Shown here: positions 7,722-16,897 of the stretch, piece after piece
Layout: each line of letters opens with the position of its first letter
How positions within the stretch are numbered: position 1 is the stretch's first letter
Origin: an uncultured Desulfovibrio sp.
GTDB taxonomy: Bacteria > Desulfobacterota > Desulfovibrionia > Desulfovibrionales > Desulfovibrionaceae
Assembly (NCBI GenBank): GCA_910587035.1
Contig: CAJUMQ010000009.1
Coordinates: 1,297-65,296, forward strand
Direction: 5' to 3'
Length of the DNA stretch: 64,000 bases
The notes under the pieces: model-generated
What the model was told of the DNA's origin: nothing
What the model saw: only the letters and a program-made list of their open reading frames with translations
Database searches by the model: none
Translations under genes and position numbers: made by a program

Positions 7722-9377
7722 TTACATGGTTTCGGGAGCAGTGACTCCCAGCAGAAACAGGCCATTACGGATGGTCTGACCTACCCCTCGCAACAGGGCA
7801 AGCCGGGCAATGCTGCGATCTCTGGCATTGACATCCACAATTGTATGCCTTGCATAATAGGCATGCAGGGTGGCCGCCAAATCAAGCAGATAACGGCTTA
7901 CATGATGCGGAGCCAGGGCCAGGGCGGCCTCTCTTGTAACATCTTCAAAGGCCGCAAGCTGGCGTAGCAGTGCGAGATCTTCATCCGTATCCAGGAGCGC
8001 CAGTTTTTGAGGGTCGCTTTTCTCCGGCAGAATGATATCGTTATCCTCCGCTCGACGCAAAAGCGCGCATACTCTGGCATGTGCATATTGAACATAGTAC
8101 ACCGGATTATCCATGCTCCTGCGTCTGGCCAATTCAAGATCGAAGTCTAGAGGACTGTCACAGGAACGCGACAGGAACATGAATCGTGCCGCATCCGCGC
8201 CCACTTCCTGTATCACTTCTGCAAGTGTATCAAATTGGCCTGCTCTGGTGGACATGGAAACAGCCTCCCCATCGCGTAGCAGGCTCACAAGCTGGATCAA
8301 TAGAACGCTAAACTTGGGCGGGTTTGCGGAAAGTTCGTGAATTGCTGCCCGCATTCTTGGAATATAGCCATGATGATCAGCACCCCACACATCCACCAGC
8401 CAATTGTAGCCTCGTTTAATTTTATTATCATGATAGGATATATCCGTAGCGAAGTATGTGAGTGATCCATCGGACTTGCGAAGCACGCGATTGCGATCAT
8501 CCCCAAGGCTCGTAGTCTCGAACCACAGAGCACCATCCTCATGAAAGGATCGGCCAGATTTTTGCAAATTATCCAGAGTTTGACCAACAGCCCCGGAATC
8601 CACAAGGGATTTTTCTGAAAAGAATGATTCATGCTCGCAACGAAATTCCTTGAGATCGTATTTTATACCGTCAAGGATCTGATCCATCCCGTACTGTTTA
8701 CAAATGGGAATGCCATCTTTTGCCGATAAATCCGGCAAGGACGGATGAGCTTTGAGCAAAGCATCCGCCAAGTCAGCAATGTAGCCTCCCTGATAGCAAT
8801 CATCGGGGAAATTTATCTTTCTACCAGATTTTTCGAGCACTCTCAGCCAGATGGATCGCCCCAGGATATTCATCTGTCTGCCGGAATCATTCAGATAATA
8901 TTCGGTATTGACTTTAAAACCGGCAAATCGCAAAAGTCGAGCCACACTGTCACCAACTGCTGCGCCTCGTCCATGCCCTACATGCAAGGGGCCTGTAGGA
9001 TTTGCAGACACATATTCCACAAGAACTTTCTGGCCGATTCCAGCGGATGATGAGCCAAAAGCTCCCTTTTTCTCCTCTATTTCCACAAGCGTATTGAGCC
9101 ATACATCAGGCCGGAAAGTGACATTGCAAAAACCTGGACCAGCGGCTTCCGCCCTGGCAATTTGGGGACAAATTTCCAACAGACGTTCGGCAAAGGCAGC
9201 CGCCAGATCCCTCGGGTTGCGGCTGGCAGTGCGGGCCAGCAAAAGGGCCGCATTGGTTGACAGGTCGCCATGTCGGGGATCTTTTGGAGCCTCAATAACC
9301 AACTTTTCCGGAACCGGCAATTCCATTTCCGAAAATATTTGCTTCAGGGCGGAATCAAGTAACCGTGTGGCTTGCAT
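7722..9377 (-). CDS. argS: Arginyl-tRNA synthetase
   Basis: Charges tRNA-Arg with arginine using ATP. The 551-residue protein has the ArgRS N-terminal additional domain, the HIGH-type signature as HVGHGR in NPTGPLHVGHGR, the class I catalytic region with VDVWGADHHGYIPRM, a degenerate KMSKS (VSMSTRAG) and the C-terminal DALR anticodon-binding domain ending in LLGVTAPETM. Length and motif order are normal. AGGA lies seven bases before the ATG. Confidence 0.96.
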   Translation of the reverse strand: MQATRLLDSALKQIFSEMELPVPEKLVIEAPKDPRHGDLSTNAALLLARTASRNPRDLAAAFAERLLEICPQIARAEAAGPGFCNVTFRPDVWLNTLVEIEEKKGAFGSSSAGIGQKVLVEYVSANPTGPLHVGHGRGAAVGDSVARLLRFAGFKVNTEYYLNDSGRQMNILGRSIWLRVLEKSGRKINFPDDCYQGGYIADLADALLKAHPSLPDLSAKDGIPICKQYGMDQILDGIKYDLKEFRCEHESFFSEKSLVDSGAVGQTLDNLQKSGRSFHEDGALWFETTSLGDDRNRVLRKSDGSLTYFATDISYHDNKIKRGYNWLVDVWGADHHGYIPRMRAAIHELSANPPKFSVLLIQLVSLLRDGEAVSMSTRAGQFDTLAEVIQEVGADAARFMFLSRSCDSPLDFDLELARRRSMDNPVYYVQYAHARVCALLRRAEDNDIILPEKSDPQKLALLDTDEDLALLRQLAAFEDVTREAALALAPHHVSRYLLDLAATLHAYYARHTIVDVNARDRSIARLALLRGVGQTIRNGLFLLGVTAPETM

Positions 9378-9444
9378 CGTAATTCCTGTTAAGTTTTAGG
9401 CATATTCCCACGGCAAAGCTCGATTCGCCAGGGTTTAGATATCT

Positions 9445-9579
9445 TCAGATCACAGCTGCCAATTCATTTTTCTGCCAATATGTCCACATAAGCAGGATTG
9501 CCAGAAAAATGAGGAGCGAACCGAGAACCTTTACGGCGTGTGCCACTCCAGGGCAGATGGAGTACTCACATGGATGCAT
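9445..9579 (-). CDS. Possible small single-pass membrane protein (44 aa)
   Basis: An ATG at 9579 sits inside the last codons of fabD in another frame (14-base overlap) and opens a 44-residue frame ending at 9445. The protein has a polar, Cys-containing N-terminus and a convincing membrane helix (VLGSLLIFLAILLMWTYW) followed by QKNE. It fills most of the fabD-argS gap. No independent ribosome binding site is visible. I do not recognise it; it may be a coupled small membrane protein or chance. Confidence 0.35.
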   Translation of the reverse strand: MHPCEYSICPGVAHAVKVLGSLLIFLAILLMWTYWQKNELAAVI

Positions 9580-10582
9580 TCAAAATGCTGGTAAGGGAAT
9601 TTAGCAGATCAACGCGCAGGGTATCGCATTGACCGGCAATTCCCGCAACGCTTGGTCCCACCATTTTCCCAAGAACAGCCCGCGGACTTATTTCCATCCA
9701 CCAGCGCACACCGGCAAGATACAGGTTGCGAACAAGGTTCACCCAAAATACAGGAGAAATCATTTGCCGCAAAATACTTTTTTTGGCTGCCTCGCCGCTT
9801 GTGGCAGGCCTTGCATCCACATTGCAATATACCGGAAAACGCGGATCATGCCATTCAACTTTTTCCAGAATTGGCCTTAGCTCCCTGTTGGCCTCTTCCA
9901 TCAACGGACTATGGAATGCACCACTGACTTTCAGCTCCACGCTCCGACCTTTTTTCTCTCTTGCCATGCGGCAGGCGACCGCCACGGCATTTCGATCTCC
10001 GCTCACCACCACCTGCTGAGGGGTATTATAATTGGCTGCCACTATCATAGCGCCACTTTCCTTACCAGCTGCGGTCACGATATCTTCCACATCTTCCTGA
10101 CTCAGCTTTACAATGGCAGCCATGGCGCCTATTCCAGCAGGATCAGCCTCTGCCATGAGTTTGCCACGCAATGACGTTATTTCAATGGCGCTTTTGGGTG
10201 ACAACACGCCAGCCGCAACCATGGCGCTGAATTCACCCAGGCTATGACCGGCGCAAGCCACGGGCCTCAAATCAGAATTTTTATTAAGCGCAGACCACAA
10301 GTTGCAATTAACAACTGTCAGGGCTGGCTGCAAAGCACGGGTTTCATTCATGGCACTAGCGTCGCCATCCCAATATATTTCACGCAAGGGAAGCCCACTA
10401 ACACCTTCTGCCACTTTCCAGAGGGCCATGGCATCCTTGTCAGCCTCGGCAATATCGCGTCCCATGCCCATTTCCTGAGCACCCTGACCGGCAAAGATCA
10501 CAGCAGGGCGATCAAGGATGGCATCGGCCATATCCTGGGCAAGATCATTTTTTGACAGCAGATCCTGTGGCGTTTGTGACAT
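9566..10582 (-). CDS. fabD: Malonyl-CoA:ACP transacylase
   Basis: Transfers the malonyl group from CoA to acyl carrier protein for fatty-acid elongation. The start at 10582 is fixed by GGAGG five bases upstream; the open frame extends 21 codons further without a good site. Key residues are visible: FAGQGAQ near the N-terminus, the nucleophile Ser in GHSLGEFSA, the Arg in SLRGKLM, and the catalytic His in GAFHSPLM. The 338-residue length is slightly long, from a polar N-terminal extension. It lies alone between tatD and argS, away from other fab genes. Confidence 0.93.
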   Translation of the reverse strand: MSQTPQDLLSKNDLAQDMADAILDRPAVIFAGQGAQEMGMGRDIAEADKDAMALWKVAEGVSGLPLREIYWDGDASAMNETRALQPALTVVNCNLWSALNKNSDLRPVACAGHSLGEFSAMVAAGVLSPKSAIEITSLRGKLMAEADPAGIGAMAAIVKLSQEDVEDIVTAAGKESGAMIVAANYNTPQQVVVSGDRNAVAVACRMAREKKGRSVELKVSGAFHSPLMEEANRELRPILEKVEWHDPRFPVYCNVDARPATSGEAAKKSILRQMISPVFWVNLVRNLYLAGVRWWMEISPRAVLGKMVGPSVAGIAGQCDTLRVDLLNSLTSILNASM

Positions 10583-10983
10583 AAAACCTCCAATCCGGTC
10601 CAGGCGGCCGGAATATTCGCATAACATTTTTACTTTATCGGGCATTGCCTTGCAAGGGTAGCCAGATTGCCAAGAAATTGCTGAATATGGCCATAATCCT
10701 GCTCAAGGCAGGCTTAAATGGCATTTGGAGAGATATGCAAGGACTATTCCGTGCAAAGGCTGCATTTTGCCGGAACACTACTCATGGCCTGCACTTGTCG
10801 CCCACCACACAAAAATCCTATTGCAGCTCAAATTATTTCTGTGCGAAGAGGCCTGCCCCGACGCCCATACCAGAAATTAAAATATTTTATCCAGCAGCAT
10901 CGTCAATCAAAAAAAACTTATTGACCGGCAAATTGCAGTCAAGGTGGAGTTGCCCGTGCATAGGGAAAACAGTTTCTTCATGG
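10583..10983. other. 400-bp intergenic region between tatD and fabD
   Basis: No convincing gene on either strand. A 24-codon frame starting MKKLF begins two bases after the tatD stop but has no ribosome binding site. A TTGACG with a poorly matched TATTTT 16 bases on (minus strand, about 10890) is the only promoter-like pair seen ahead of fabD. The rest shows no clear feature. Confidence 0.4.
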
Positions 10984-11832
10984 TCATTCAAGACCAAAAA
11001 AGTTTTTGGCGTTTTGGCCGCATTGCTGCCAGAGGTCATTAACATCAACATTTCTCACCTTGGCACATGCCTCTGCCGTGAATACCACATAAGCTGGCTC
11101 ATTTCGGGTGCCACGCCAGGGGACTGGAGACAGATAAGGACAATCCGTCTCCAGCAGCAATCTGTCATCCGGGATTATGGCCACCGCCTTACGCAGGTCT
11201 TCATTGGCAGGAAAAGTCACAGGGCCGGGTATGGAGATATGCCAGCCATTATGTAATATTCTTTTTGCAAGCCCCGCATTACCCCCAAAACAATGCCACA
11301 GGAGAGGATAATTCTTGAAGCCACCGGCCTCAAGAATGGTAAGGCAGTCATCCTCTGCCTCACGACAATGTATAACCACAGGCTTGCCAAGATCTTTGGC
11401 GAGCTCCATCTGGCTGGCAAAAACCCGCATCTGTATCTCTCGCGGGCAGTCATTCCAATGAAAGTCAAGGCCTATTTCACCAACAGCCCTTAATCTTTTT
11501 TCCTTTGCAAAAATATCCCGCATTTCATCCAGTGTATTGCTGCCACACCTCAAACCATCACAAGGATGAATGCCCATGATATAAAATATATTTGGACAAG
11601 TAGCAAAATATTGTTTATGTGCATTGTATTCATCAGGCCCCAAAAACACATTACAGATATTGGCCACCCCTACCTGGGTTGCCCGGTCAATTACTTCAGC
11701 CCTGTCCGCATCAAAAATCTTATCATCAAGATGCGCATGGCTATCTATGCCCACAAGGGGGAGCCTTTTTTCAAGAGGATCTATTCTTTTTATTTTTTTG
11801 TGTGACATGCTTTGAACTTTGGTAAAATCCAT
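10984..11832 (-). CDS. TatD-family metal-dependent DNase/hydrolase
   Basis: A TIM-barrel amidohydrolase-like phosphoesterase; family members act as metal-dependent 3'-5' exonucleases or D-aminoacyl-tRNA deacylase-like quality-control enzymes. Metal-binding residues are in place: SHAHLD near residue 32, GEIGLDFHW (Glu), VVIHCREA, WHCFGG and ETDCPYLSP. The start is the ATG at 11832 with GGAG about 12 bases upstream, or an in-frame ATG at 11808; the N-terminal 25 residues are Lys-rich and not conserved in the family. It is the first gene of the minus-strand block. Confidence 0.9.
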   Translation of the reverse strand: MDFTKVQSMSHKKIKRIDPLEKRLPLVGIDSHAHLDDKIFDADRAEVIDRATQVGVANICNVFLGPDEYNAHKQYFATCPNIFYIMGIHPCDGLRCGSNTLDEMRDIFAKEKRLRAVGEIGLDFHWNDCPREIQMRVFASQMELAKDLGKPVVIHCREAEDDCLTILEAGGFKNYPLLWHCFGGNAGLAKRILHNGWHISIPGPVTFPANEDLRKAVAIIPDDRLLLETDCPYLSPVPWRGTRNEPAYVVFTAEACAKVRNVDVNDLWQQCGQNAKNFFGLE

Positions 11833-12569
11833 TTTAATATGAGCTCCAGTCAGGAGTCACGGCTATATCCGGATGGAATTCGTATTGAGTACTCTTCCTT
11901 TACAATGGCTTTTCATTTCTTATGCCACTCCAAGGCAGCCGGTCAATGGATTTTTGGCTTGCCGTCACGTGAAAGGACTATTGCTACTATAGACTTCGCC
12001 ATTCCTGGAAAAAATTATTTATAATTCCCAAACCCAAGAGGAGGAGCGTTTTGCCTCCGCGAATTGAAAACAGATACTGCCCAGAAATTGGCCAGCCAGA
12101 CAACCGATAGCCATCATGCCGGAACTGCCCAGGCTTGTGCCAAACTTTTTAAACATACTGTGACACAGTTATAATAGCCAGAAAATTATTGCCTTCACCA
12201 GCAGATTAACCATAAGGACTATGCTAAATTTATATTGAGGATTGTGCCCTGGGCGATTTTAAAATTGACTATGGTTGCAGTGCCGCGTGTATCTCTGACG
12301 GCATATGCGGTTTTGGCCTTGTTTCCTCCAAATCATCCTTTGTAAACAAAGCAATGCGCCGATTTTTTGCCATTTCAGGGTATGGCGGCGATGCCACATG
12401 CGAAAGTATCATAGACCACATGAAATTAATCCAGGGCGGAGCTTACAGGGCACTAATATTTTCGCGTAGGCCTTGATGGCATTAAGTTATTCCGATACAG
12501 GTTTAGCTTGAATAATGGATTAAAATTGCGTCTGAAGTACATAGCATACTTTATTTATGGGGATATAAA
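11833..12569. other. 737-bp gene-poor region; possible decayed coding remnant
   Basis: There is no gene here that I can support. On the plus strand, 12231-12476 is an 81-codon open frame without a start codon, containing Cys-rich IDYGCSAACISDGICGFG; its codon use is gene-like, so it may be a remnant. A second frame (11839-12024) has no ribosome binding site. The final bases hold the GGGGAT ribosome binding site of the beta-lactamase remnant. Confidence 0.35.
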
Positions 12570-13455
12570 ATGAAAAAAATTATATACATGTTACTATATC
12601 TTTTATTTTTAACACCTGCTCAAGCCACAGAAAATGAAGATATATTAATAAAACTCCAGGGCATAATTAATAGTGTAAAAGCAGAAGTTGGAGTTGCTGT
12701 GCGCATGGCTGGCAAAGAAATTATTACCATCAATGATGATATTAAATTCCCCTTGCAAAGCGTATTCAAATTGCATCAAGCGCTTGCTGTTTGTAATGAG
12801 CTTGAGAAAAGAAACATATCTCTTGACCAAAAAATTAAATTAAAAAAATCAGATTTGGCGTCCAATACATGGAGTCCCTTACGCAAAAAATTTCCTGATG
12901 GCATTGATAGCATAAGCATGAGAGACCTTATTGAATACACTCTTATATATTCAGATAATAATACTTCTGATATTCTTTTTGCTAAAGTAATTGACACTGC
13001 TGCGACCGATAAGTTTATAAGAAACCTTGGATAAACGATTTTGCCATTATGAGAACAGAAAAGGATATGCATAATAATCTAAATTATTGCTATGATAACT
13101 GGAGCAGTCCAGCAGCAGCCAAATTGCTTGAAATTTTCTGAACGGTGATGCTATCTCAGCATATTATCAGGATTTTATAAAAAATACACTGATAAAGTGT
13201 GAAACTGGAGAAAATAGAATCCCAGCCGGTTTGCCGGCTGGAGATATTGTCATTGGGCACAAGACAGGAACCGGGGATATAAATAAGAATGGAGAAACAA
13301 TTGCAGTTAATGATATTGGTTTTGTCATGTTACCAAATGGTAGAAATTATATAATTTCAATATTTATTAAGAATTCACATGAAAGCTTACAACAGACAGA
13401 ACGCGTAATTGCCACCATTTCAAAAACGGTATATGACTATATAAGTTCAAAATAA
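12570..13455 (+). pseudogene. Class A beta-lactamase, broken by two single-base deletions
   Basis: A serine beta-lactamase of the CfxA/PER-like branch, secreted to the periplasm. The first frame (154 codons) has a signal peptide, the active-site SVFK and the YSDNN (SDN) motif. It then stops at 13032 (GGATAA, where GGAATAAAC would continue). The next frame resumes with NDFAIMRTEKDMH (omega-loop Glu) to TGA at 13139. After another one-base shift the third frame runs to 13455 with the KTG triad (HKTGTGD). Both lesions need one added base, so the gene is inactive unless both are sequencing errors. The composition is A+T-rich, consistent with acquisition. GGGGAT precedes the ATG at 12570. Confidence 0.9.
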
Positions 13456-13478
13456 AAGCTGTTTTAAGTATCCCAAAC

Positions 13479-13530
13479 ACAATAATAGAAGTAATTTCAT
13501 AATTAATTATGAAATTACTTCTATTATTGT
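13479..13530. repeat. Perfect 52-bp palindrome
   Basis: Bases 13479-13504 are the exact reverse complement of 13505-13530, with no central loop. The centre is AATTAATT and the arms are A+T-rich. It begins 24 bases after the beta-lactamase remnant and lies about 175 bases from the end of the convergent channel gene. It could act as a bidirectional terminator hairpin or extrude a cruciform; there is no run of T after it. Confidence 0.85.
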
Positions 13531-13704
13531 CAGAGGATACTCAGGCACTGCGCAAAAGGCAATGTTTTTTGGAAAAGGCCTTAATTAATTTAGCCGATAG
13601 GCTGAAATATGGCATGAATTCAAATCAAATTAAATTGCCTGGCGTGTGCCACAAACGCACGATTTTATATTCCAGCATTATATTACCATATACATATGCG
13701 CAGG

Positions 13705-14439
13705 TTACTTTTGCTTATTGTTGCCATGCTTAATTACTTTATTATATCTATTAATTACATCTCCAAAATATACAGTAAACAATGGAAGCATTATAATTCC
13801 CAAGAGAGAAAGTATGAAACCAATAATCATACCTGCTGATGTGACTGGGTTTATATAGCAGCCAATTGTAGTAACATTCATTCCTGCCCACCAAATTGCA
13901 TACCAGAAATTTTTAATTGACGAATTAACTCCATGCTCAGCCACATAAAATATTAGTCCAGACATATACACAATTGGTATGAGAACAATTGCATAAGATA
14001 CAAAAACCGTTGTTGAGACAGTTTCAGCAATGTAGTTCACCACCATTATCAACGCAACAAGTCCTCTTACGATGGGAACAAAACAAAAATAGGCAAGAGT
14101 TTGATGGCTTATATTAATATTAAAAATTTCTATTATATTAATATATGGTATCGCAATTAATAAAAATGGGAGCGCGAATATGGCATACTGAATCTTATGC
14201 TTTGAAGTTATAAATCGATAAATATATTCTGCAATAAATACAAGACACACTATAAGCTGATATGTCATATAGAAGTTACTTTCGAGATAGTCTATACCCT
14301 GATATGTATAATATGAAATAAATACAATAAGACCTAAAGACAAAAGCACGGTTAAATAATTCAATATTTTTGGAAAAGTTTCATGCCAAAAATTTCGTTT
14401 AACGGGATTTGATGTAACCGGAGAAGAAGTAGTAGTCAT
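13705..14439 (-). CDS. Six-helix K+-channel-like membrane protein with unusual filter
   Basis: An integral membrane protein of about 244 residues with a voltage-gated-channel-like layout: four to five helices, then a re-entrant pore loop (FWYAIWWAGMNVTTIGCYI) and a last helix (IIGFILSLLGIIMLPLFTV). The pore loop matches the K+-channel P-loop position, but the selectivity filter reads TTIGC where TVGYG is usual. The ATG at 14439 is preferred to the GTG at 14448. It lies six bases downstream of the MFS gene at the end of the urease operon, so it may balance charge during urea/ammonium flux; that is inference. It is A+T-richer than its operon partners. Confidence 0.7.
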   Translation of the reverse strand: MTTTSSPVTSNPVKRNFWHETFPKILNYLTVLLSLGLIVFISYYTYQGIDYLESNFYMTYQLIVCLVFIAEYIYRFITSKHKIQYAIFALPFLLIAIPYINIIEIFNINISHQTLAYFCFVPIVRGLVALIMVVNYIAETVSTTVFVSYAIVLIPIVYMSGLIFYVAEHGVNSSIKNFWYAIWWAGMNVTTIGCYINPVTSAGMIIGFILSLLGIIMLPLFTVYFGDVINRYNKVIKHGNNKQK

Positions 14440-14454
14440 TTTAAGCACCGTAAA

Positions 14455-15789
14455 TTATAATAATTTTAATTTTTTCCCATAAATAAAAGTTATTGCAGCG
14501 CCAATAAACTGGACTATGACAGACAGCCAAAGTACAGCTCCAACACCACCGACATGCAGAAGAAAAGGCACAAAAAATACGCCGGCTATGGCGCCAACTT
14601 TACCAAAAAGCGTGGCAATGCCGGTGCCTATGCCACGCTCCCGCACATCATATATTTGGGCGGGCACGATGTATGTGACCAGATGTGGACCGGCATTCAA
14701 GGCGGTTTCAAAAACAATGAAACTCAAAAAGCTTATCCATACCGGCAATTTCATTTCATAGGCAGCCAAAAGAACGATCAGGGCCAGCCCGCATAAAATG
14801 AAACCCCAGCCCATCAGCTTGAGAATATTCATTTTATGCAGAATGGCCAGGCCAATGGCAAAACCGGCGCCTATGAATATGTTTATGAATATAGTGATTT
14901 TAACCGAATCCAGAACCTTGGGAATGCCGCTTGCATCAGCGCTGTCCATGCCCAGGGCCATGACAAGAATGGGCAGAAACACACCGAATCCATATACGCC
15001 CAGACCCTCGCAGGCCCAGGTAATACCACTCAGGATGACCTTGTCCAGGCCCTGCCCTTTAAAAAGGCTTGTCCAGGGCACGGTTGCGGCTTTGTCTTTT
15101 GCAGGCAGAGGCGAAACACCGGCATCTGGCCCCAAAAATTCCTGTGCGGCTTTTTGGGCATCGGCATTTTTTCCTCTGCTCAAGAGCCAGTCCGGGCTTT
15201 GATACCAGTGGAGCCGCAGAATAAAGGCCAGAATACCCATAAAGCCGATGAAGAACATGAGATCCGGCCAGATTGCAGGAACTGGGTAGATCTTTATAAT
15301 GAGATAGCTGACAGCAGCGCCGCCGACAAAACCCAATGCGCATGTGGCCTTGGCCAGACCCACAAAGAAGCTTTCCCATTTGGCTGGGAGCAATTCGGAT
15401 ATATATCCGGAATCCAGACTGTAGCCTCCGCCAACCCCAATGCCGATGCTGAATAGAAAAGAGGATATGGCCCAGATATCATCAGAAAAATAAACACCCA
15501 CAGAGCCAGCGGCAATGATCAGCGGACAGAGCCGGAAAAGGAAAAGATAACCCAGCCTGTCCATCAGATTGCCAATTACCACCGAGCCAATGGCGATGCC
15601 CACCAGAGCGCTGGCACCGAGAATGCCCTGATCCAAAGCAGACAGCTTTGGGGAGCCCAGGAGAACTATCAGCGGTATGATTATGCCGACGATGGTTGAC
15701 AGGGCTGCACCGATAAGCTGCTCCAGGGAAGCGACCGCAAATATATACCAATGTCTTGGGCGGAGAGGCATTTGGGATAAAGATGTCAT
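14455..15789 (-). CDS. MFS transporter in the urease operon
   Basis: A 12-helix major facilitator permease of the sugar/metabolite (SP-like) type. The loop 2-3 motif is seen as NLMDRLGYLFLFR, an aromatic-acid/sugar porter-like signature, and the N-terminal segment carries a conserved acidic residue in LEQLIGAAL. The second half has a matching R/K-rich loop (RERGIGTG). An ATG at 15789 is used; a GTG at 15801 is possible. It follows the urea transporter by about 26 bases and precedes the channel gene by 15. The substrate is not evident; its position suggests ammonium-linked, nickel-linked or urea-linked transport, but nothing in the sequence proves that. Confidence 0.8.
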   Translation of the reverse strand: MTSLSQMPLRPRHWYIFAVASLEQLIGAALSTIVGIIIPLIVLLGSPKLSALDQGILGASALVGIAIGSVVIGNLMDRLGYLFLFRLCPLIIAAGSVGVYFSDDIWAISSFLFSIGIGVGGGYSLDSGYISELLPAKWESFFVGLAKATCALGFVGGAAVSYLIIKIYPVPAIWPDLMFFIGFMGILAFILRLHWYQSPDWLLSRGKNADAQKAAQEFLGPDAGVSPLPAKDKAATVPWTSLFKGQGLDKVILSGITWACEGLGVYGFGVFLPILVMALGMDSADASGIPKVLDSVKITIFINIFIGAGFAIGLAILHKMNILKLMGWGFILCGLALIVLLAAYEMKLPVWISFLSFIVFETALNAGPHLVTYIVPAQIYDVRERGIGTGIATLFGKVGAIAGVFFVPFLLHVGGVGAVLWLSVIVQFIGAAITFIYGKKLKLL

Positions 15790-15815
15790 TGCGCTGCTCA
15801 CAAGCTTTTTGGGGT

Positions 15816-16820
15816 TTATTTTTTCTGTCCTTTCCAGACTGTCATATCGGGATTGCTGGTGTCATCCATCTTGTACAGGGGCAGCAGGAACAGCCAGGTG
15901 GCAATGCAGAAAGGCGCTGTAAGCGTGGGCATGCCCCACGGCAGCATCAAGGTGTCCATGCCGGCCTGAATGAACACTGTCGCCACAACACCGGCCACTG
16001 TCCAGATGGCGCTTTTCCAGCTGACCTTATAAAAGGTTGTGCCCAATGCGATGCCAGTCAGGACCGGGCTAAATCCAAAAAGGCCGGCTGTGACATCCGC
16101 TGGATCAGCCGCAAACAGAACGGCCACCAAAAGAGCGATGGCGGACGACATGGCTGCATATATGGCCGCCCAGATGCTGCAAACTCCCAGGGCAATCAGG
16201 AAGATGATTCCCGTGATCCAGTTGTTGATCAAAAAAACCTGGGAAATGCCCTTGAGCCAATATATGGCAAAAGAGCCTATGCTCCAGTCGATCTGACCAC
16301 CTATGTGGACAATAAGGGCAGGCGAGTTCATATCCGCAAGCGGCGTGGCGGTAAGCACCCGAGCCGAGAGCAGGAATGTCCACGTCAAAAAGACGAAGGG
16401 AAATGTGAGGGAATTGATCTTGAACTGGGCTGTCACATTGTTAAAGCCACGCCGCATCCACGTTGTCAGCATGGCGCAGCAGACGAGGCTTACCCACATG
16501 AGGGGCACCGGTTCAAGGAATGTAGGAAAGGCGCAGCCCACCAGGATGCCGTTGAAGCCCCACAGGCCCTGCTCTCCATCCTGTCTGTACTCGCCGATGA
16601 TCCAGCCAGCGAAAGTGGATGCCGCGAGGCCAAGAAGAGCGCCCCAGGCTATTTGCGGAACCGAGGCGCTATAGGCTCCCCAAAAAATACCCACCAGAAT
16701 CAGGAGGCCTGTGTAGGCGCTCTCCTGAAACATGACCTGGCCGCTGCCACGAAGGAGCGCCCGCACAGTGCCTTTGAAAGAAAAATAATAGCCTGTGAAT
16801 GATCCATTCTGCTCGCTCAT
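15816..16820 (-). CDS. UT-family urea transporter
   Basis: Urea channel of the UT/Yut family (SLC14-like), giving urea access to the cytoplasm for urease. Two homologous halves are visible: WGFNGILVGCAFPTFLEP in the first and GFSPVLTGIALGTTF in the second, which carry the Leu/Phe-rich, Pro-containing signature lining the pore. The product is about 334 residues with ten or so hydrophobic segments, normal for bacterial UTs. The ATG at 16820 follows GGGG at good spacing; the frame reaches 16841. It is the first gene after ureD. Confidence 0.9.
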   Translation of the reverse strand: MSEQNGSFTGYYFSFKGTVRALLRGSGQVMFQESAYTGLLILVGIFWGAYSASVPQIAWGALLGLAASTFAGWIIGEYRQDGEQGLWGFNGILVGCAFPTFLEPVPLMWVSLVCCAMLTTWMRRGFNNVTAQFKINSLTFPFVFLTWTFLLSARVLTATPLADMNSPALIVHIGGQIDWSIGSFAIYWLKGISQVFLINNWITGIIFLIALGVCSIWAAIYAAMSSAIALLVAVLFAADPADVTAGLFGFSPVLTGIALGTTFYKVSWKSAIWTVAGVVATVFIQAGMDTLMLPWGMPTLTAPFCIATWLFLLPLYKMDDTSNPDMTVWKGQKK

Positions 16821-16897
16821 TGAATGCCCCATATATATCATATTCGCTTTGCGATATTACTAGCGATATTATTCCAGTGTATTAGCTTTCACTTCAC

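Noticed and set aside
11960..11980. Second CACGTG with AAA, possible parS
   Set aside because: Outside the core only about 10 of 16 positions match, too weak to call.
11839..12024. 61-codon frame starting MSSSQESRLYP upstream of the beta-lactamase remnant
   Set aside because: It has no ribosome binding site, no recognisable family and is probably chance.
13509..13733. 74-codon plus-strand frame
   Set aside because: Its start codon lies inside the 52-bp palindrome, it has no ribosome binding site and it overlaps the end of the channel gene.
15756..16802. 348-codon plus-strand frame
   Set aside because: It is antisense to the urea transporter, has no ribosome binding site and encodes a His/Gly/Arg-rich low-complexity protein typical of shadow frames.
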